A stretch of DNA of 35,807 nt from Dissophora ornata (lineage: Eukaryota; Mortierellomycota; Mortierellomycetes; Mortierellales; Mortierellaceae): NCBI GenBank assembly GCA_025201705.1, contig MU616865.1:1-35807 (forward strand), read 5' to 3'. Shown here piece after piece: positions 23,101 to 33,215 of this stretch (the stretch's first letter is position 1; the number at the start of each line of letters is the position of its first letter). The translations under genes and the position numbers were made by a program. Below the pieces are notes generated by a model that saw only the letters and a list, made by a program, of their open reading frames with translations, did not search any database and was not told the DNA's origin.

Positions 23101-24339
23101 CCTGTTGCCAATACGGGTCAAACGAGATGTTAGACTCGCGATTTAACGCGTTTTGGCCGTCAGCAGGGCCTTTGCTATCGGAAAACTACCGTGTGCTAAT
23201 GCCTGCGTCCTAACGGCATACGGTACCTGTTCTTCTCTATACTCAGGCGAGCTAGGAGGACGCCAACGCTCAGGAGTATCTTCAGGCGCGATTGGCGAAC
23301 TCGACAAGATGGGGTCGTAGGATTCTTTAGAATGACGATAGGAATCGGATGCGAGATCAGGCTGCTTCACGCGAGTTTTCTTATTGGAATGATCCGTCGC
23401 AGCGACAGGACGTGGCTCCATTGGTCTTTTCTTCAGTGGCGTGGATGGCATGCTGGCGCTAGCAAACGTGGGATTGAGCTGGAGCTGCGGAGGGGTATCG
23501 TTTGCCGTTAAATAGGCTGCTGCTGGGTCCGGTTTGGCAATCCCCACTTTGGGTTGGTGGCGCGGAAAGTTGTCAGTATCACTTGCTATTCATCGCAAGG
23601 GTGAGATGAGGCATCAACGCGTAAGCAACGGTACAACAGCGGGGAAACCTGACACGAAAACTAAACGGAGTGTGCTCAAGAGCACAAAAGGTTCACCTAC
23701 GTCTAGTTTTAATGTGCATGAGTTGATCGTGGAAGGCCTGGCACTGGTCGTCTGTGTCAAGAGTAATATCTAGACGTTGCTGGGTTGACAACTGAATCTT
23801 TACTGTACGAGTCTTCTTGTAGAGGTACAGGTGCCGGATACCATGTGTTAGCTAAGCATGTGTGCAAAGAGTGGCACCTTAGTACAGCTGCTTGACCGGC
23901 TCGCAAGGACTCAAAACTTAGTGCGCATCGAATTTCTCACCCTAAACACGATAAAGTCGAGCTCCTGTCTTTGGTCGATGTAAAGGTTTACGGAGGCGTT
24001 ATCTAGATTGAGTCCAATGGATAAGGAAGAAGGTAAAATGGGATGAAGGTGAGTTAGGTGCATCGTTTGCGTGAATATTGCCACCATTTGTCTGTGATCA
24101 AAGGGATCATCCTAAAGCAAACGCCGAGAGGATGAAAAAGGGGAGAGGGAGTGAAAAGGCAACATGAAAAAGGATGTACCATCACAGGCCAGCAGACAGC
24201 AGACTCTTTCTAGCCTGCGCGATAGTGATCCACGCTCGAGATTGACGATATGGATAGACCCATTGAAGGCTTTGGCGTCCATGAGATAGCGATCGGCCGA
24301 GGATGAGGAGGATCGCGATTCCATACGGTCACTTGTCAT
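20150..24339 (-). CDS. USP37-like ubiquitin-specific protease (PH, USP, three UIMs) with atypical Cys box
   Basis: Ubiquitin hydrolase of the USP26/29/37 family. Proposed exons (minus): 24339-24180, 24002-23941, 23851-23701, 23585-23227, 23031-22947, 22856-22724, 22638-22516, 22432-22106, 22000-21777, 21668-21355, 21262-20150; phases agree, 1016 aa (human USP37 is 979). Residues about 1-125 resemble the USP37 PH-like domain (FRLTHGIRHLYLYKK). The USP core follows, with DDAREFLNDTLNQL, a CxxC...CxxC zinc ribbon, LVVHLKRF, and the His box GHYVCDYLGADGDWRYHD (H964, D980). As in USP37, three ubiquitin-interacting motifs (about 657-676, 763-780, 794-811) are inserted between these halves, with a KEN motif (812-814). 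The Cys box reads SNSSRCIPAVLQAL (C323) instead of the expected NxGNTCYxNAVLQ type; activity is therefore doubtful or that exon is mis-modelled. The donor at 23700 and the acceptor at 22639 have alternatives. Confidence 0.85.
21721..21744. repeat. T(24) homopolymer inside a USP37-like intron
   Basis: Twenty-four T on the plus strand, read as A in the transcript, within the intron 21776-21669. It follows more T/C sequence (21706-21720). On the gene strand this makes the intron end region A-rich rather than pyrimidine-rich until shortly before the TTATCTAG acceptor. Confidence 0.9.
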
Positions 24340-25791
24340 CGTTAGTCGGAGTCAGAGGATCTCGAATCAAGCCTGCAGCATCCCTTTCAGACCGAAATTG
24401 ACGACGGCAATGAGTAGGCGGGGCGATGGAATGGGATTGGAGTGATGGGATGAAGGATGGCAGTGCCCAATCACTTTCTAATCAGCTCCAAGCCCGAAGT
24501 GGAGCAAGGGGAGATATCTACGCGGCTTGGGGCGGTGGCGAGTTACTCTGACGGAAAACAGCGCGGAATGGAGGATTGAGTCTCGCGACAGAGTTGGTGG
24601 AGCAGGACGCAGAGGCACAGACGCAATGAGAATCTGCTGGGTATGGATTGAAGAGCAGAAGAAGGAGATCGGCAGATGGAATGATTGCGACTGAATGGAC
24701 GAGGTGATGACCCAATGGGCGTCGGGCTAGACCCAGATGCTGTAGAAGGGAAAGGGAAAGGGAAAAAGGTGAAGGAAGAAGGAGACGGAGAGTAACACAC
24801 AAACACAAGGGAACAATAGCCGAGGAGGTTAAATCCTGTCAACAGCGTCAGTCCTGAAGGCGATTGGGAAATAAATGGCTCTCCGATCGAGACCAAGCGC
24901 CGTCTGCGTGTACGTTGTCAGCACTGGCCAGTCGACATCCACCATCGTCACCGAACTGCCTTTGGCTACATGGCGGAACAACAATGACACTCGACTGCAA
25001 ACAATCGGATGCGCTACTACCAGGCATTTTAAGCTATCCCACCCCCTGGAGCACGAACGCATCAATTATCCAACACAATGAAGTGTGGAGGCGGGATGAC
25101 ATAACAATAAATGCTCATGGTGCAAGGCCAACCTGCAGCCCTCCCGTAAATAAGGCATAAGGCATGGCCATGCACCCTGGTGTTTGCTCTGTGGCGAAAA
25201 TTTGTCAGAAACGAACGTATACAAACAACCGCAACCACGTTTTCCCTGTCCGGTGTTTTTCTTTTTTCCTTTTCTCTTTCGGTATCTTTTTATCAATTGA
25301 GATACATCTCGCCGCTCCCACTCTTCTCGTGCATCCCATTACCGTCCTTCGTCCTGACTTGGCCCAAGATAAAGCACATTTGCAAACATATGCCCTCATA
25401 CGCTCATTCGACGCACGAACACAAGACACGCCCTGTTGCCTTGTCGTCGTGTGCTCGTACTGATTTAATTTATGCAACACAGTCACGAAAAGACGCGTTT
25501 TTTTTTTCAGTTTCAAGCGTGGCTTTGCGCGCCGAATTTTTGGTGGCAAAGCAGCTTCCATATTTGTACTTCTGCATGATTTGTGTCTGATGCCACTGTC
25601 AGATCATTCTACGCCAAGTTTTTTCCAGCACACTCTGGATATCGTTCTCAGAAAAAGTAACTTCAATCATCGCATTGAACTTCATTTCTTAGAAGCGTAA
25701 CGTCCAACGTAAAATGACCACTGGATGAAATCAACGCGAAGACAAAAGGAAAACGCGCCAAGCAACATTGCTTGACTAAAAAGGAAAATTT
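24340..25791. other. Upstream region of the USP37-like gene, to the tRNA
   Basis: No gene that I can support. On the gene strand the part next to the start codon is pyrimidine-rich with CTTTCCC repeats (near 24750), fitting a 5' leader. A plus-strand CT-rich patch at about 25240-25330 resembles a fungal promoter, but only a short unconvincing frame (MPSYAHSTHEHKTRPV..., 66 codons, to 25590) follows it. Confidence 0.5.
25778..25788 (-). terminator. RNA polymerase III terminator of tRNA-Arg
   Basis: On the tRNA strand a TTTT run (25788-25785) and then TTTTT (25782-25778) start 4 nt after the tRNA 3' end. T runs of four or more end Pol III transcription. Confidence 0.75.
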
Positions 25792-25863
25792 TGATCTATG
25801 CAGGGGTCGAACCTGCAATCTCCTGATTCGTAGTCAGACGCCTTTCCATTGGGCCAATAGACC
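25792..25863 (-). tRNA. tRNA-Arg (anticodon ACG), intronless
   Basis: The minus strand folds as a complete cloverleaf of 72 nt. Acceptor stem GGTCTAT pairs with ATAGATC (one G-U), with discriminator A. The D arm is GCC...GGC. The anticodon stem TCTGA/TCAGG carries loop CTACGAA, so the anticodon is ACG (Arg, reading CGN with inosine). The T arm is GCAGG-TTCGACC-CCTGC. Internal promoter boxes are normal: A box TGGCCCAATGG and B box GGTTCGACCCC. There is no intron and no encoded CCA, as usual in eukaryotes. Confidence 0.95.
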
Positions 25864-28797
25864 GATTTCTTGAAATGTTGGATTCTTAATCTTTGATATT
25901 GTCATAAACATAAAATGAAACATATCACGTGAATTATGCTCGGTATTGTCACGTGAAAATTTTGGCCCCATGTTTATTAAAAAAATCCCCCGGGTGCAAA
26001 TTTATAATGACTATGGACTGCGGCTAAAAGACGACAATCGAGCGCAACAGGCCACGTAGGGAGCAGGTCCACAGGCGCCTGTTCAATGCGGTCAGGGTTT
26101 ATGAAACCAAGGATACGGTGGCCCCGGTCGCCAGTGCAGCTCTGCTGTTTATTCTCTGTAAAATCTGGAGCATTTTGTTCAATAGACCATAGTTAATAAA
26201 TCCCATGACCCTGGGGGTCCTTGCTAGTCAAAAAAACCCCCCGCTTGCCCCCTTGACAGGACCTTCCGGGGCCGACACTGGACCCACACGGTGCGAATTG
26301 TACGTTACTACGGAGCATGCTGGGGAAGAGGCACTTGGGTACAATGGAAGGTGAGAAGGATAGAATTTGTGTAGAAGCATGCCTTCAGACAAGAGGCGGC
26401 AATATTTGCGTGGTCTCAAGGGGTGCTCCATGGAACGCAACTGCTTCTACAGTGTCCGCGGACGCCTTCCTTACGGATGGCGATAGGGCTACATGAAACT
26501 GTTAAAAAAGGGAGGATCTATTAGGCAACCCCCAACCCCATTGCACGAATTATTATTATGACACACAGTGCCCCGATTTTGTAGAATGGTTGTTTACTTT
26601 CTTGCTTCCTAAACATATGTATGGCGGACGGACAAAAGAGCTCCTTCCTCACAACTTTACACCAAAGGCTTCTGCTTTCAGGGATAAATGAGGCGCCAGA
26701 GTGATAGAAAAGTTAAGAGGATAAAAGGCTGACGTTTAGAGCTTCGATCCGGTGTTCGACACTAGACCGTGTGAAAGTATAGGACCCTTTTCAGATCGAT
26801 TTAGTGGGGAGGCCGCCCAAACACATTATCCTAAGCAAAGGAGGGGTAATAGTGCGTGTGACAATGATTTGGTTCACAGCGGCATACATGTAATATAAAA
26901 GAAAAGGCACTACTGAAATGTTGAGAGCGTCTAAAACTACAAGTCGATTCATGATCTATTCTTGTCGTGGGTTTGCAAGTCTACACCCAGTACACCAATC
27001 TCCTCCACAGTTCTCGCTCGCCCACAGCGCGCGCGCTAAACTCTCTCGGAAGCACTAGTCTAGTCTGAGAATGCAACAGTAACAAAAAGGAGGAATTCGC
27101 CTGATCCAGCCCAGATGAAAACTTTCTTATTAAGCTGCTTCCCGTCTCTCTTTTTTCCAATTGTTGCGGCATATTCGAGTATTGGCGACTGGTATTCCCC
27201 ACCCCGATTGCCCAGAGGATATGAATCAGCACCGGCATGATTTGAGGGCATGAGAGCGTACGATTTATATTTTCCCCCCACATGTTTGTTGACACAAGGC
27301 ATGAACATGTGCGCCGTCGTAGGGTAGCGCAAGCTGAGCTGCGTCCGTAACCATGACACGAGGAGATTAGTTTCTCTATATCTCCACGCCGTTTTATATG
27401 GTTCCGTTGGCCAATCGGTTGTCCACTGTTTGCTACAAATTACTGTACAATATGCTGCAACACGTCAAGGGTTCGTGGGCGAGCGGAGAGCAAAGCTTAG
27501 CAGAGTTATCGGCGCTTAGGGCCCTTATTTCAATAAATGTGAGCATCAGGGATTGGAAACATATTTCTCGTCCACATCCTGGCTATCATGCGTCTTTCGC
27601 CCTTTTGGCCCTCTGAAGGGCCCTTTATGCTCTATCATCCTATCATCCTCAGCCGAGGACCCATACCCATCTATGGCTCACGGCCCTGGGCGAGCAGCAC
27701 CATCAACAATCGCCTAGCCAAAATTGCTCTCAACGTCTAAATATCCCCCTTTTCCTCTATTGTTCAGGTCCCAAAGCGCCTGGCGAAGTATGTGGAACAA
27801 ACTATCTTGTAGCGTTACTGCCTCGCGCTGGGGAGACTACTCCTCCAGTGTTATTTGGATATTTATTTAGCGCCCGCGGTACTTGTAGTACTTTCAACCT
27901 CTTTTGTCTTCTTTCAACTCATTTTCAGCTCTTTCTCTCCCTTCGGCCCTCCGTCCCTTTATTCCTGTCGCAACTCATGACGACAAGCGGGTTCCTTCTC
28001 CACTTTGCTCTCATCCTTTCCATCCTTCCGTCACTTTGCATGATCGCGACATTTTAATACCAAAGGTCTGTATCTCTCCATCCTGCACCTCCACAACCGA
28101 CCCACATTTGCATGCTCGGCTTTTGGGGTAACATTCGGTTGGTATCCCTCGCCGCGCTTCCTCCTTCACACCTGCTCCCACAAATGTTTTAACGGCGGCG
28201 TCGACCTGCAACTGTTAATTTGTTCCCTGCCATTCCCCATTCGTGTGACAAACATGTGCACAGGTGTGGTCATCACAGACAGCATTGGTTTACTACCCAA
28301 CAACGCACTCTTCACAATGTACACAACGGAGCAAAGACGTTCTCACAGTTCAACAGAATCAATTGATCTCACCTCCCCCAGCCCTCATCGCTTCGACTTC
28401 CAGCCCACCCTGCGTTGATCAAGTCGGGTTCGAAGGTTTGCAATAGTACAGTGTAGGGTCAACCAGCCCAAGCGAAAGCGAGCCGCGTCCACTTTTTTGT
28501 TTTTTAACAATACATTTCTTTCCCTGGTGCAGTTGCTTATTTATGGCATGTGCACTTACAAATGCCTTACGTTGCCAAACAAACCTAACGGACCAGTTAG
28601 CACATCTATCCCATGTGCTCACTAGTTAAAGTAGATGGATTCCCACAAATCCAATTAACAATTGCTCCTGCTGCTTTGTTCTTTAACACCTCTTCGTTAC
28701 GTTTTGTTGATAGTCTGCTCCCTTTCCTTCTTCCTTTTTCACTGGACCACAGGACGATTACTACCGCGCAAATAGCACTCCTATCACAGGAGCTGAA
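25864..28797. other. 2.9-kb gene-free stretch
   Basis: I find no supported gene. Near the tRNA there are two TCACGTGA palindromes. A stop-to-stop frame at 26027-26191 lacks an ATG and any known motif. From about 27890 to 28800 the sequence becomes pyrimidine-rich (27895-28030 and 28700-28740), which fits the promoter and leader of the membrane-protein gene at 28798. There are no terminal repeats, target duplications or transposase motifs that I can see. Confidence 0.5.
25925..25956. promoter_or_regulatory. Paired TCACGTGA palindromes
   Basis: Two identical 8-bp palindromes TCACGTGA at 25925-25932 and 25949-25956, 24 bp apart start to start, 62-93 bp upstream of the tRNA-Arg 5' end. The core CACGTG is bound by bHLH factors (Cbf1, Pho4, USF/TFE-like). 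Only one other CACGTG was noticed in the window. Function is inferred from motif and spacing. Confidence 0.4.
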
Positions 28798-31289
28798 ATG
28801 ACTCCTCTATCCATGAGCGACGATATCTCTACCTCCACTCTGGCTGCCACCTTCACTGGAGCCATAATCTCTGCCACCAACACACTCAGCGCCCCATCTG
28901 CCACATTGACTACCTACACTGTTGTCAGTCCTACACCATCGATACACCTGGATGAGTCAGCCGCTGGCGACGATCCCAATAGAGAGATGCTATGCGACTG
29001 GGTCCGCTCGGCAGCAGACTGTCGTGATGAAGACTTTATCCGGTACCTGCTGATGGCCTCTTCAGCAATGCACGGATTCGTATTTTTGTTTGCATTTTGG
29101 CTGCTCATCTATCGTAACCGAGGACTGAATTTCAAGATTATCACCGAGCTCTATACCAAAGTCGGGACGGGGGTGAGACCCAAGCCTGTAAGTCGCGTGG
29201 TGTGAATGCAAAAGGGACCGAGAGCCGCAAATAGACTTGACCAGAAATAACTAAACGTGCCGTGTCTTTCTACAACCACAGATGGATTGCATCACCTTTT
29301 TCACTGGCTTGGCTTCTTTGATTAAGATCGGCGTCAATATCCCCTTGATCCTCGACATTTGGAGGAATAAGCTCTGGCTCCGCATTACCATTGAACAAAC
29401 TTACTGGTGCGACATTCTTTTCATTTGAATGACGAGTTATTGAAGCAAAGCAACCATGACGCTCACCGTTTCTATCCTTGTCTTCCCCTCTCTTCGTACA
29501 AAATGTCAGGGTTGTTGTCGCTATTGGGTTCTCATCCTATTTCGTTGGCCTGCTGTACGCCATGCCTGTGACCACTAGAGAAGGTATCTTTGCCGTCTAC
29601 TACCCCGAGACTACGTTCAATGCGCGTTCCTTGCGTCCGATCCACGTTCTTACGCCCACGACGGTTCAGAAGAATTTTGTACTGCTTATGGGTGCCATCT
29701 ATCCCGCCATCTTCGGTGCGGGTGCAGGTGTGGCCTCTGCCGTGTTTGCCCAGAAGCCGGGCTATGAGGATATCTCCAAGATTCTGTTCACTATCCAGTA
29801 CTCGAATTGGGTACTGATACTCTGGACCATGACCATCATGTTCTTTTACTACGGCCTCAAGTACACTTTCATCTTGCGGGCCAACATCATCATTGCCGAG
29901 GCTGCGCTTCGGGCACCCCAGGCGGCATTCGGAATCAGCAATCTTCGATCCAAGAGTCCCGCGCGATTCCTGTTCATCCAGCTCCAAATCACTGGCTTTG
30001 GTGGTTCTGCCGTTACTTTACTAGCTGGATCTTTATGTATGATCTGGGTTCTCTGGCGAGAGAAAATCCTCGCTATGCAGGAAGACCAGCTCCCTCGCGC
30101 AATGGCGTTTTTCTGGACATGTGCCATTGCTCTCGCCTACTTTGTCATCATAGCCTTGATCGCTGTCCAGACTGTCCGAAACCGTCGTCGCGGTCTGCAC
30201 CAGCAAGCGTCATCATTGACCAACTCGTTCACACATGGTTCTGGTCAAAAGAAATCATCTACTATCGCAAAGAGTCTTTACTCTTCACAAACGCACAAGG
30301 TGCGTCCAAAGCAAACTGACTGTGAGGAACCTTTTGCACAGCGGAACTCCAGTGACCTTAATACACTCCACTCGGTCAACTCGATGGATAAGGAAACGTA
30401 CGGAGCCACTTCTTATGAATCGCCCAACGATAATTACGAGGGTTCGACAGTTGCCGCCATTCTCGAAGCTTCGCGTCACATGAAGCAGGACGCATTTAAC
30501 GTATTCCATCATGCCAGCAAGGCGGAACATGAGAGGACAAAGAAGACCTCTATTGGGTCGCCTGCCCGTCCGTTCAATATCATGGCCCACCACACTGGAC
30601 AGAGCACGACTTCAAACGCGACCTTTGGCCGCCGCGATAGTGATGTCACCTCCGCAACCAGCAACATTGCGCCTCCAGAACTTCGAAGCCATGTCTTTGG
30701 CGGCCGACTGATGGGGCCAGACAGCCCTCCACTCTCTCCTTCTTCTATGACCTCTAATTCAAGTTCACCATCGATCCCGTTGATTACGATGCGATCAAGC
30801 TCACGCCCGCATAGCAAACATGGCCCAAGCGGGGAGCACAATAACAATAATAATAATACTGCATCCGCCAGAGAGATCAAACTCCCAGCCTCTCCGGAGC
30901 GGTCAAACCGAGGTGGTGAGCCAGCTTACCGGTTTCCATCCGTGCAGCGACAACAGGCGCAGATACATGAGCAGCAGCCCCGCCAAAATCTGCAGTACCA
31001 GGCCTCCTGCAAGGGACTCTCGCCACCACCAAGAGCCAGGCGTCTGGCCAACACACCTAGGGTTGCTGATGATCCTGTAGTGCTGCCGACATCACCGATG
31101 ATCTCGCACCCGGTCTCACCGACCCGGAACACGTTTATGGACACAGGGGCGGACCTTGGAGAATTGCCGGTCTCCCAGTACTCGGATACACCTCGGCACG
31201 GAGGAGGGGTCCGACGCAAGTCCATCAAGGACGGCCAAGAAATCGTAGACAGCGAACCGAAGTGGCCTCTTCCCCCGACTCTAAGATGA
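28798..31289 (+). CDS. Multi-pass (about seven TM) membrane protein with long Ser/Pro/Asn-rich tail, unassigned
   Basis: I do not recognise the family. Exons 28798-29187, 29282-29406, 29510-31289 are phase-consistent (donors GTAAGT and GTGCGA) and give 764 aa. The first ~80 residues are Ser/Thr-rich then acidic, with two Cys (CDWVRSAADC), and no clear signal peptide. Hydrophobic segments: FVFLFAFWLLIY region (83-105), FFTGLASLIKIGVNIPLIL (133-157), VVVAIGFSSYFVGLLYAM (173-192), then around FVLLMGAIYPAIFGAGAG, WVLILWTMTIMFFYYG, FGGSAVTLLAGSLCMIW and WTCAIALAYFVIIALIAVQ. After the last comes RNRRR and a tail of about 340 residues rich in Ser, Pro, Asn and basic patches, including a run of six Asn. 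The basic end after the last helix suggests a cytoplasmic tail, as in seven-TM receptors, but I see no DRY/NPxxY or known receptor motif. Start could instead be the second Met (28813). Confidence 0.8.
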
Positions 31290-31646
31290 TGTCTTTACAT
31301 ATCCTTCACTCATCCCCCTTGTATACCACTTCTCGCTTCCATAGCATTTATCTGCCACCAGTATTAGCCCCACCTAATGTAATTATCATAAAAGATGCAC
31401 ACATACGTTTCTCCAAAAAGTGACGCAGGAGAGCAATGGGAAAAGACATGGACGGCTGGCTAAACCTTCTTTGCGGTCAAACAGACGAGCAGACCGATCG
31501 ATCACCCTTGGTTCGCTGTCCGTGTGTCGAGTTTGACCGGTGTGGGGGAACGAAGTTCTGCTGTCTTCTCCATTCGTAACTCTGTTTCATGCTCGTTTCT
31601 CTACCTCCCACCTCTCCTCTCATTCAACTTAATCCAGCAACACACC
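31290..31646. promoter_or_regulatory. Upstream region of the quinone oxidoreductase gene
   Basis: 357 bp between same-strand genes. The last 60 nt are C/T-rich (CTACCTCCCACCTCTCCTCT) and end in AACACACC before ATG, a normal fungal leader. No clear terminator of the upstream gene is visible beyond AT-rich sequence near 31380-31395. Confidence 0.5.
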
Positions 31647-32885
31647 ATGAAGGCCATTGTCATTGAAAAGTCGTTGACCTCGGTCGACCAGATGACCGTC
31701 CAGACTATCCCTGACGCGGTCGCCAAGAAAGGCGAAGTCCTTATTGATGTCAAGGCTGCCGGCCTCAACTTTTTCGACATCCTCCAGGCAAGAGAGTCAA
31801 ACCCACTGTTCTTTCTCTTTTGTCATTAAATGTGCAGGGCACCAGAGCTCCTAGAATTAACATGCTCCTCCTGCCACTGCGTCCACTGTGCTCATACAGG
31901 TCCAAGAAAAGTATCAGATCAAGCCTCCATACCCCTACATCCCTGGAGCCGAGGTAAAGTACTCTCCTGAGCAATTGAGCGCCGGAAATCCGGGCCCATT
32001 GGCTATACGAACGTGGCTTAAGCGCTAGCCTAAAAACTAACAGTCATTTATCGACACATGAACCACTTTTTTCAGTTTGCTGGCGTTGTCTCTGCGATTC
32101 ATCCCGACGCAAAGACGCCCTACAAGGTTGGCGACCGCGTCTTCGGCTCAACTCAGGGTTGCTACACCGAGAAGCTCTCCTGCAGTCCCAAGTCACTCCT
32201 CCCCATTCCCAAGAACCTTTCTTTCGAACAGGCTAGCGGTCTCTTTATCACCTACCCAACCAGTTATGTTGCTTTGAAGATGCGCGCGGAATTGAAGGCC
32301 GGAGAATGGTGCCTGGTCCATGCGGCCGCTGGAGGCGTCGGTCTGTGTGCGGTTCAGATTGCCAAAGCCCTGGGCGCCAAGGTCATTGCCACGGCAGGCT
32401 CGCAAGAGAAACTCAACATCGCGCTCAGCAACGGAGCCGATTATGGCGTCAACTACAGGGACAAGGATTGGGCCGCCCAAGTGCTCAAGATCACGGGCGG
32501 TCATGGTGCGGATGTGATCTATGACCCTGTCGGTCTGATCAATGACTCGCTCCGGTGCAGCGCCTGGTGCGCCCGTGTCTTGGTCGTGGGCTTTGCAGCG
32601 GGAACGATTGAGAAGATCCCTGCCAACCGTATTCTGCTCAAGAACATCTCGATTGTAGGAGTCCATTGGGGTGCTTATAATAAGTTCGATGTCGCAACTG
32701 TCGCACAGGTCTGGAAGGAGCTCTTGGAGTTGTTTGCACAAGAGAAGTTGGTCCCTGTCGTGTATGAAAAAATTTACCAGGGTTTGGATTCTGTCAAGAC
32801 CGGATTGAACGAACTTGCTGCAAGAAAGACTTTTGGCAAGGCCGTGGTCGCCATTGGAGGAGTCCCTACCAACAGCAAATTGTAG
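31647..32885 (+). CDS. NAD(P)H:quinone oxidoreductase, medium-chain dehydrogenase/reductase family
   Basis: Zinc-independent MDR enzyme of the quinone-oxidoreductase (zeta-crystallin-like) group, expected to reduce quinones or enones with NADPH in the cytosol. Exons 31647-31787, 31900-31953, 32076-32885, all phase 0, give 334 aa, normal for the family (about 320-340). The catalytic fold starts MKAIVIEKSLTSVDQM, with AAGLNFFDILQ and YIPGAEFAGVV across the junctions. The nucleotide-binding Rossmann segment has AAAGGVG (148-154), then VIATAGSQEKLNIALSNGAD and YDPVG (214-218). The structural-zinc Cys cluster of alcohol dehydrogenases is absent, which supports a quinone reductase rather than an alcohol dehydrogenase. 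Intron 1 uses a GC donor (see separate entry). Substrate cannot be told from sequence. Confidence 0.93.
31788..31899 (+). other. GC-AG intron in the oxidoreductase gene
   Basis: The 112-nt intron begins CAG|GCAAGA and ends CATACAG|GTC. Splicing joins DILQ to VQEKYQIKPPYPYIPGAE in frame, as in related enzymes. No GT donor nearby keeps the frame: the closest (GAGA|GTCAAA) gives a wrong reading. GC donors are a known minor class and usually have a strong exon match (CAG), as here. Confidence 0.8.
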
Positions 32886-33215
32886 AGACCTCGATTGGGC
32901 AATAAAAATACTATATAACGTCTGTTGGTGAACAAAGTCAAAAAAAGCATGCATGGTCCATGAGAATTTCAGACGCTTTTTGAGCGTATATTTGGTTTTT
33001 GTTTATGATGTACATAGCGCAGAAAAACGAAAAAAGAAAACGTGATAGCAACATGATATGAGGGGGGATAAAAATTACTCAGGACTCTAATTGCAGAACA
33101 CTTTGTCCGCTCCTGATATATCTCCTGCCTCTCGCCTTCATCCTGACTCGGCAACACTCGTTTAGATGGCATAAAAAATGAACGGGCAATACGAAAAAGG
33201 ATCCCGATCGCGAAC
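32886..33215. other. Convergent intergenic region, oxidoreductase / SEC61
   Basis: 330 bp between two stop codons, with no gene. It contains AATAAA for the oxidoreductase (32901-32906) and AT-rich sequence that may serve both 3' ends. Confidence 0.6.
32901..32906 (+). promoter_or_regulatory. AATAAA polyadenylation signal
   Basis: Canonical AATAAA 16 nt after the oxidoreductase stop codon, followed by AT-rich sequence (ATACTATATAACG). This implies a very short 3' UTR. Confidence 0.5.

Noticed and set aside
25393..25590. Short plus-strand frame MPSYAHSTHEHKTRPV... after a CT-rich patch
   Set aside because: 66 codons without domain, splice pattern or conserved look; the promoter-like patch alone is not evidence.
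26027..26191. Stop-to-stop frame on the plus strand (RLFNAVRVYETKDTVAPVAS...) that faintly recalls a retroelement tail
   Set aside because: Only about 54 codons, no ATG, no catalytic motif, no flanking repeats; I could not match it to a known reverse transcriptase or transposase.
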